Of a stretch of DNA of 9,168 nucleotides, positions 6,854-9,168 are shown in pieces. A program made the translations under genes and the position numbers. Source of the DNA: Bacteroidales bacterium UBA3868 (GTDB taxonomy: Bacteria; Bacteroidota; Bacteroidia; Bacteroidales; WCHB1-69). Within the stretch, counting starts at the first letter, position 1. Each line of letters starts with the position of its first letter. The stretch covers positions 1-9,168 of the forward strand of contig DGGS01000106.1 of the NCBI GenBank assembly GCA_002392325.1, written 5' to 3'. The notes below the pieces were generated by a model. That model saw nothing but the letters and a program-made list of their open reading frames with translations. It was not told where the DNA came from and ran no database searches.

Positions 6854-6976
6854 TCAAGATGTTTTCCGATTAAAATTTGCTATCCAACTAGAAAAGAATC
6901 GGAACCCTGCAATAATGAGAGCGGTACCGAGGCCTGGGTAGAATCCGGCAAATAAAATAATGTTGGTAGTAAACAT
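6854..6976 (-). CDS. Possible 40-residue small membrane protein
   Basis: A short open frame from an ATG read at 6976 to TGA at 6854 encodes 40 residues. The peptide is hydrophobic and glycine-rich through about residues 6-33 (NIILFAGFYPGLGTALIIAG), ends with basic NFNRKTS and could span the membrane once. It fills the space between the inverted repeat after the 66-aa gene and the flavodoxin promoter. The stretch around 6900-6950 is more GC-rich than neighbouring spacers, which favours coding. Against it, there is no Shine-Dalgarno sequence or -7 box upstream, and its first codons form one arm of the 13-bp inverted repeat. I do not recognise a family. Confidence 0.33.
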   Translation of the reverse strand: MFTTNIILFAGFYPGLGTALIIAGFRFFSSWIANFNRKTS

Positions 6977-7008
6977 TGTGTTTCGTGTATAACGCTTACT
7001 ACCAACAT
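6960..7008 (-). terminator. 13-bp perfect inverted repeat, probable terminator of the ohrR-gpx operon
   Basis: ATGTTGGTAGTAA (6960-6972) is exactly complementary to TTACTACCAACAT (6996-7008), with a 23-base loop. On the minus strand the stem begins 10 nt after the stop of the 66-aa gene and is followed by a T-rich tail (TATTTTATTT). The position fits a terminator, but the loop is long and the stem AT-rich. A regulatory hairpin over the start of the 40-aa frame is the alternative. Confidence 0.5.
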
Positions 7009-7018
7009 GTTGTTGTCA

Positions 7019-7219
7019 TTATTCGTGATTTTCGGATTGGTATTTGGTGAATTGGTACTTCTCCCGCAGCTCGGCTTGTTTTTCAGGTGACTGTGAGGTG
7101 AAGTAGGACTTCCAATCTGGACAGAAGTTGATGTGCCAGCGCCAAAAGCGACCCATCAGCGACTTTGGTTTCGCGTCGTAGTGTGCGCGGATTTTACAGT
7201 TTTCACAAGCGTGTGCCAT
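7019..7219 (-). CDS. Small conserved-looking protein with CxxC motif
   Basis: A 66-residue basic, soluble protein starting MAHACENCKIRAHYDAKPKS. It has a CENC motif (Cys5, Cys8) and a third cysteine in INFCPDW (Cys33), plus an aromatic centre GRFWRWHINFCPDWKSYF (23-40). The C-terminal part is charged and likely helical (QSPEKQAELREKYQF). The ATG at 7219 is preceded by AAAGGAAAATT, one of the best Shine-Dalgarno sequences in the window. It starts 11 nt after the stop of a glutathione peroxidase gene. The frame stays open upstream to 7342, but that part overlaps the gpx 3' end and is not needed. I believe similar small proteins exist in other Bacteroidota, but I cannot name a family. The three cysteines could bind a metal or take part in thiol redox chemistry (inference). 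Its position suggests a part in the peroxide response. Confidence 0.8.
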   Translation of the reverse strand: MAHACENCKIRAHYDAKPKSLMGRFWRWHINFCPDWKSYFTSQSPEKQAELREKYQFTKYQSENHE

Positions 7220-7230
7220 AATTTTCCTTT

Positions 7231-7776
7231 TTATTTCAACATAGATTCGATGTCTGCCTCCATCTTTTCGGGCGTCGTGGTGGGCGGGAAACGTTTGATG
7301 ATGGCACCGTCCTTTGAAACGAGGAACTTGGTGAAATTCCACTTGATGTCGCTCTCCTTCTCCACGCTCTTGCTGATGGTTTTGAATAATGCTGCCGAAG
7401 CTTTGGCCTTCAATCCTTTGTACTCCTCAGTCGGGGCCATCGACTTCAGGTATTCATAGATGGGATGTGCTTCCTTGCCGTTGACATCGATTTTTTTCAT
7501 CAGCGGGAAGGTGACGCCGTGGTTGAGGCGGCAGAATTCCGCAATCTCCGCGTCGGAGCCGGGTTCCTGGTTGGCGAACTGGTCGCACGGAAAACCGAGA
7601 ATCACGAAACCTTGGTCTTTGTACTTTTTGTACAGCGCTTCCAAACCATCGTATTGAGGGGTGAAACCGCATTTGGAAGCAGTGTTGACAATCAAGAGGA
7701 CATTGCCGCTATATTGCGCCATGTCCACCTCTACGCCCTTGTTATTTTGGGCCTTGAAATCATAAATAGTAGCCAT
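7231..7776 (-). CDS. Glutathione peroxidase-family thiol peroxidase, cytoplasmic
   Basis: Cytoplasmic GPx-family enzyme reducing hydrogen peroxide and organic hydroperoxides. It has no signal peptide: MATIYDFKAQNNKG leads directly into the thioredoxin-like fold. Catalytic features are NTASKCGFTPQYDGL with peroxidatic Cys36, FPCDQF (62-67) with Cys64 and Gln66, and KWNFTKFLV (145-153) with Trp146 and Asn147. Its 181 residues are standard. Asp65 replaces the Asn found in the lipoprotein paralogue at 3422-4063. The leader is A-rich without a Shine-Dalgarno sequence, and I see no good -7 box in the 114 nt between it and the upstream ohrR-like gene. Co-transcription with that regulator is therefore likely, and the 66-aa gene follows 11 nt later. 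Regulation by organic peroxide through OhrR is inferred from this context. Confidence 0.95.
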   Translation of the reverse strand: MATIYDFKAQNNKGVEVDMAQYSGNVLLIVNTASKCGFTPQYDGLEALYKKYKDQGFVILGFPCDQFANQEPGSDAEIAEFCRLNHGVTFPLMKKIDVNGKEAHPIYEYLKSMAPTEEYKGLKAKASAALFKTISKSVEKESDIKWNFTKFLVSKDGAIIKRFPPTTTPEKMEADIESMLK

Positions 7777-7825
7777 TTTTTTGTTTTTTTAAGTGATACA
7801 TTTATTTAACTTATTCGAATTATCT

Positions 7826-7874
7826 GTGATTTGAGACTTGAGATGTGAGACTTGAGACTTAAGACTTGGGATTT
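7826..7874. repeat. Heptamer tandem repeat in the ohrR-gpx spacer
   Basis: Seven consecutive 7-bp units on the plus strand are GTGATTT, GAGACTT, GAGATGT, GAGACTT, GAGACTT, AAGACTT and GGGATTT. The central five (7833-7867) are closest to the consensus GAGACTT. The array fills about half of the 114-bp spacer between the regulator stop and the peroxidase start. It looks like a microsatellite and encodes nothing evident. Confidence 0.8.
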
Positions 7875-7890
7875 TTGGGTTTTAACCGAT

Positions 7891-8334
7891 TTATCGTTCA
7901 CTCAATCCTTCGATGAGCTTGTCGAGGGCAGGTACTAAGGCCGCCAACTCCTCCACAGGATCCATTTTCTCTAAGATGCTCGCACTCAGGCATTCGGGGA
8001 TGTGCTTCGCCTGCTCGCGCATTGTCAAGCCCTTTTCGGTCAGCGACACGATGCGCTGGCGCGTGTCTGTTTTGCCCTTTGTGCGCAGGAGCAGCCCCGA
8101 CTTCTCCATGCGCTGGAGTAGGGGAGTGACGGTGTTCGTGTCAAGCATAAGACGCTTGGCGATGTCGCACACAGGTTGTTTGTCCTGCTCCCACAACACG
8201 AGCAGCACGAGGTACTGCGGATAGGTGATGCCCAATGGGTCGAGGTACGGGTGATACGCACCCACGGTCAGCCGTGCCGCCGTATAAAGGCGGAAACAGA
8301 GTTGGCTCTTCAGTTTAAGTTGCTCGTATTCCAT
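7891..8334 (-). CDS. ohrR: OhrR/MarR-family peroxide-sensing transcriptional regulator
   Basis: Winged-helix repressor of the MarR family, most like OhrR, which releases DNA when a cysteine is oxidised by organic hydroperoxides. With the ATG at 8334 the protein has 147 residues, a normal length. The N-terminal helix carries the OhrR signature QLCFRLYTAARL, with Cys13 at the sensing position, and GITYPQYLVLLVLWE (35-49) matches the next conserved block. The recognition region is DTNTVTPLLQRMEKSGLL (65-82), followed by the wing RTKGKTDTRQRIVSLTEKG (84-102). Cys115 lies 102 residues after Cys13, similar to two-cysteine OhrR proteins that form an intersubunit disulfide; Cys56 is a third. A possible TTG start at 8373 lies upstream of the -7 box and is rejected. 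The -7 box (8363-8370) sits between two palindromes, indicating autoregulation. Target genes are probably the downstream gpx and 66-aa gene. Confidence 0.9.
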   Translation of the reverse strand: MEYEQLKLKSQLCFRLYTAARLTVGAYHPYLDPLGITYPQYLVLLVLWEQDKQPVCDIAKRLMLDTNTVTPLLQRMEKSGLLLRTKGKTDTRQRIVSLTEKGLTMREQAKHIPECLSASILEKMDPVEELAALVPALDKLIEGLSER

Positions 8335-8343
8335 TACTTGCAG

Positions 8344-8362
8344 ATTTATATCGTTCACGATG
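8344..8362 (-). promoter_or_regulatory. Operator palindrome O1 (start-site proximal), ohrR promoter
   Basis: The palindrome ATCGT-TC-ACGAT occupies 8350-8361 inside a 19-bp unit (8344-8362) that is repeated exactly 35 bp away apart from two central bases. It lies immediately downstream of the -7 box, over the expected transcription start, between promoter and ATG. A bound dimer would block initiation. Confidence 0.75.
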
Positions 8363-8370
8363 CAAAAATA
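8363..8370 (-). promoter_or_regulatory. -7 promoter box of ohrR
   Basis: Minus strand TATTTTTG followed by CATCG, ending 28 nt before the ATG at 8334 and framed by two operator-like palindromes. A TTTTTTG sequence touches it upstream, but no TTTG is seen at the usual -33 distance. Confidence 0.75.
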
Positions 8371-8378
8371 CAAAAAAT

Positions 8379-8397
8379 ATTTATATCGTGTACGATG
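8379..8397 (-). promoter_or_regulatory. Operator palindrome O2 (promoter-upstream), ohrR promoter
   Basis: The palindrome ATCGT-GT-ACGAT occupies 8385-8396 in the second 19-bp copy (8379-8397). It covers the place where the -33 contact would lie. Start-to-start distance to O1 is 35 bp, about three helical turns. Confidence 0.75.
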
Positions 8398-8402
8398 TTT
8401 TT

Positions 8403-8444
8403 AAAAAAAAAGATTCCGCTCGCTCACTGCGTTCGCGGCGGAAT
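8403..8444 (-). terminator. Strong intrinsic terminator upstream of ohrR
   Basis: On the minus strand ATTCCGC (8444-8438) pairs with GCGGAAT (8419-8413). A further 3-bp CGC/GCG helix across a one-base bulge extends it. One C and then nine consecutive T (8411-8403) follow. It would stop transcripts coming from the GNAT and 47-aa genes before they reach the ohrR operators. It is the last part of a larger nested-repeat element. Confidence 0.8.
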
Positions 8445-8526
8445 GGTGCGCACCTCCATCTTCTCCCCCCTTTTTCCTATATGCAACGCACCATTCCACC
8501 AGTGACGATAGGAACTGGCGGAATCT
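8411..8526 (-). repeat. Nested inverted-repeat element with mutually exclusive hairpins
   Basis: Four alternating copies of an ATTCC(G/A)C-type segment build several overlapping perfect or near-perfect stems. The outer ends AGATTCCGC (8411-8419) and GCGGAATCT (8518-8526) pair over 9 bp. GGAATGGTGCG (8440-8450) pairs with CGCACCATTCC (8487-8497) over 11 bp around a 36-base loop. ATTCCACCAGT (8493-8503) pairs with ACTGGCGGAAT (8514-8524) with one mismatch and a 10-base loop. The terminator stem is at 8413-8444. The stems share strands, so they cannot all form at once. It may be an attenuator-like leader, a structured RNA or a dispersed REP/MITE-like repeat; the sequence alone does not decide. 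Confidence 0.7.
8424..8459 (-). other. Possible leader peptide frame inside the nested-repeat element
   Basis: An ATG at 8459, preceded on the minus strand by GGGGGGAGAAG, opens an 11-codon frame (MEVRTIPPRTQ) that stops in the terminator loop. A ribosome here would cover the 3' arm of the 11-bp stem and the 5' arm of the terminator. Purely positional evidence; frames this short arise easily by chance. Confidence 0.2.
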
Positions 8527-8582
8527 CCTCCGTTTTTATCTTGTTATGGATATAATCGTTCAACGACCTTCACGGAACATGT

Positions 8583-8726
8583 TCAGTTTTTCGCCACTGC
8601 CATCCGTTTTCCAGCGTCGAAGGCCTTCTGCAGATCTTCCTCCCAATGCTCGTTGCGCCATTTCCGCTTGGCCTCTTCGGAGAAGCCGGCGAGTTCGTAG
8701 CGGTCGTAGTTTTTCAGTCTGTCCAT
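8583..8726 (-). CDS. Small charged hypothetical protein, 47 residues
   Basis: An open frame from the ATG at 8726 to TGA at 8583 encodes a charged, probably helical cytoplasmic protein beginning MDRLKNYDRYELAGFSEEAK and continuing with RKWRNEHWEEDLQKAF. It has an even mix of acidic and basic residues, three aromatic clusters and no cysteines. I do not recognise it. In its favour, the residue pattern is protein-like and amphipathic, and a -7-like box (TATTTTG) lies 21 nt before the ATG, the same spacing as for the sure genes here. It also fills the space between the acetyltransferase and the terminator element. The ribosome site is weak. If it is not a gene, the space from 8335 to 8765 has no coding content. 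Confidence 0.55.
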   Translation of the reverse strand: MDRLKNYDRYELAGFSEEAKRKWRNEHWEEDLQKAFDAGKRMAVAKN

Positions 8727-8747
8727 GCGCTGTCTTAATTTATGGTG

Positions 8748-8754
8748 CAAAATA
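8748..8754 (-). promoter_or_regulatory. Candidate -7 box of the 47-aa gene
   Basis: Minus strand TATTTTG followed by CACC and preceded by GTG, one T shorter than the other boxes. It lies between the acetyltransferase stop and the 47-aa ATG, ending 21 nt before the latter. Confidence 0.5.
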
Positions 8755-8765
8755 CACCTTTTCCC

Positions 8766-9168
8766 TTACAATTTCGGTTCGTCGAAAGAACCCGCAAACC
8801 GCTTCAACGCCCCCTCATCCAACCGCTGCACCGTCCATTCGTCCATCGGGACGGCTCCGATGCTGCGATAGACTTTCAGGGCGGGCTCGTTCCAGTCGAG
8901 GCAGATCCACTCCATGCGGCCGCAGTTGCGCTCCACGGCGATCTTGGCCAGGTGCTTCAGCAGGGCTTTGCCGTAGCCGCGGCCCCGCTTCTCGGGAAGG
9001 ATGAACAGGTCTTCGAGATAGAGCCCCTTGCGCCCCACGAAGGTGGAGAAGTTGTGGAAGAAGAGGGCGAAACCGACCACGGCGCCGTCCTCCTCCGCGA
9101 AGACCACCTCGGCGGAACGCTCCACGAACAGGGAGTGATAGACGGTGGCTTCGTCGGCCACCACCTCG
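8766..9168 (-). CDS. GNAT-family N-acetyltransferase (SSAT-like), 5' end cut by window
   Basis: Acetyl-CoA-dependent N-acetyltransferase of the GNAT fold; the sequence resembles spermidine/spermine N1-acetyltransferase (SAT1/SSAT2-like) proteins. The frame is open to the right edge, where GAG and a GTG-read codon are probably internal. About 25-30 N-terminal residues are likely missing (from family length). Numbered from the codon at 9162-9164, GFALFFHNFSTF (31-42) is the SSAT-type beta-strand region. LEDLFILPEKRGRGYGKALLKHL (50-72) contains the acetyl-CoA pyrophosphate loop RGRGYG at 60-65, and LDWNEPALKVYRSIGAVPMDEW (89-110) is the conserved C-terminal block with the likely catalytic tyrosine (Tyr99). 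The substrate could be a polyamine, an amino acid analogue or thialysine; this cannot be decided here. The 47-aa gene follows, with its own promoter in the 39-bp gap. Confidence 0.9.
   Translation of the reverse strand, partial: EVVADEATVYHSLFVERSAEVVFAEEDGAVVGFALFFHNFSTFVGRKGLYLEDLFILPEKRGRGYGKALLKHLAKIAVERNCGRMEWICLDWNEPALKVYRSIGAVPMDEWTVQRLDEGALKRFAGSFDEPKL

Noticed and set aside
6960..7008. Insertion-sequence or MITE termini
   Set aside because: The 13-bp arms enclose only 23 bp, have no flanking target duplication and sit exactly after an operon end, so a terminator is simpler.
7220..7342. N-terminal extension of the 66-aa protein to an ATG at 7342
   Set aside because: The extension overlaps the gpx 3' coding end in another frame. 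The ATG at 7219 has a good AAAGGAAAA ribosome site.
7826..7874. CRISPR array
   Set aside because: The repeat unit is 7 bp without spacers; it is a simple tandem repeat.
8335..8373. Upstream TTG start giving the regulator 13 extra residues
   Set aside because: The TTG lies upstream of, and the added codons run through, the -7 box and operator O1. The ATG at 8334 gives the normal OhrR N-terminus, with the conserved cysteine at position 13.
8411..8526. tRNA or known named riboswitch
   Set aside because: No cloverleaf, anticodon arm or T-loop consensus, and no riboswitch aptamer signature that I can recognise. Only the nested stems and terminator are supported.
8546..9004. Plus-strand 152-codon frame across the 47-aa gene and the acetyltransferase
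   Set aside because: Arg/Ser-rich composition typical of the complement of a GC-rich coding frame, and it is antisense to the SSAT-like gene with clear motifs.

Overview
The window looks like a chromosomal segment of a Bacteroidales-type (Bacteroidota) bacterium. The evidence is a set of TAnnTTTG-like -7 promoter boxes (most read TATTTTTG), each 18 to 28 nt upstream of a start codon, A-rich leaders that often lack a Shine-Dalgarno sequence, and gene families typical of that phylum (two-subunit methylmalonyl-CoA mutase, EFR1-type flavodoxin/ferredoxin fusion, exported flavodoxin). Every gene I can support lies on the minus strand, so transcription runs from high to low coordinates. I found no rRNA, tRNA, CRISPR array or transposase.

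Layout in transcription order (right to left). At 8766-9168 is a GNAT acetyltransferase whose N-terminus is cut by the window edge. A 47-residue small protein with its own promoter follows (8583-8726). Then comes a compact element of nested inverted repeats ending in a strong intrinsic terminator (8403-8526). Next is an OhrR/MarR-type regulator (7891-8334) whose -7 box sits between two near-identical palindromic operators. It is followed by a cytoplasmic glutathione peroxidase (7231-7776) and a 66-residue cysteine-containing protein (7019-7219), which end at a 13-bp inverted repeat. A possible 40-residue membrane peptide lies at 6854-6976. Then come a lipid-anchored flavodoxin (6279-6818) and an unrecognised cysteine-rich protein (5858-6250) whose 3' end runs through a textbook terminator. 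A Na+/phosphate cotransporter with a PhoU-like tail follows (4166-5842), then a second glutathione peroxidase, this one a lipoprotein (3422-4063), paired with an EFR1 flavodoxin/ferredoxin protein (2651-3415). Last are the small subunit of methylmalonyl-CoA mutase (721-2568) and, 7 nt downstream, a cobalamin/siderophore-type substrate-binding lipoprotein (1-713, cut by the left edge).

Two themes emerge. First, redox and peroxide defence: a peroxide-sensing regulator, two glutathione peroxidases (one cytoplasmic, one exported) and two flavodoxin-fold proteins. The arrangement ohrR, gpx, 66-aa protein reads as an autoregulated peroxide-response operon. Second, B12: a cobalamin-dependent mutase subunit is co-transcribed with a BtuF-like binding protein, although the catalytic large subunit is not next to it.

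The points most worth a second look are the nested repeat element with mutually exclusive hairpins upstream of ohrR, the twin operators around the ohrR promoter, the terminator embedded in the coding end of the 130-aa protein, and degenerate heptamer tandem repeats in two intergenic regions.
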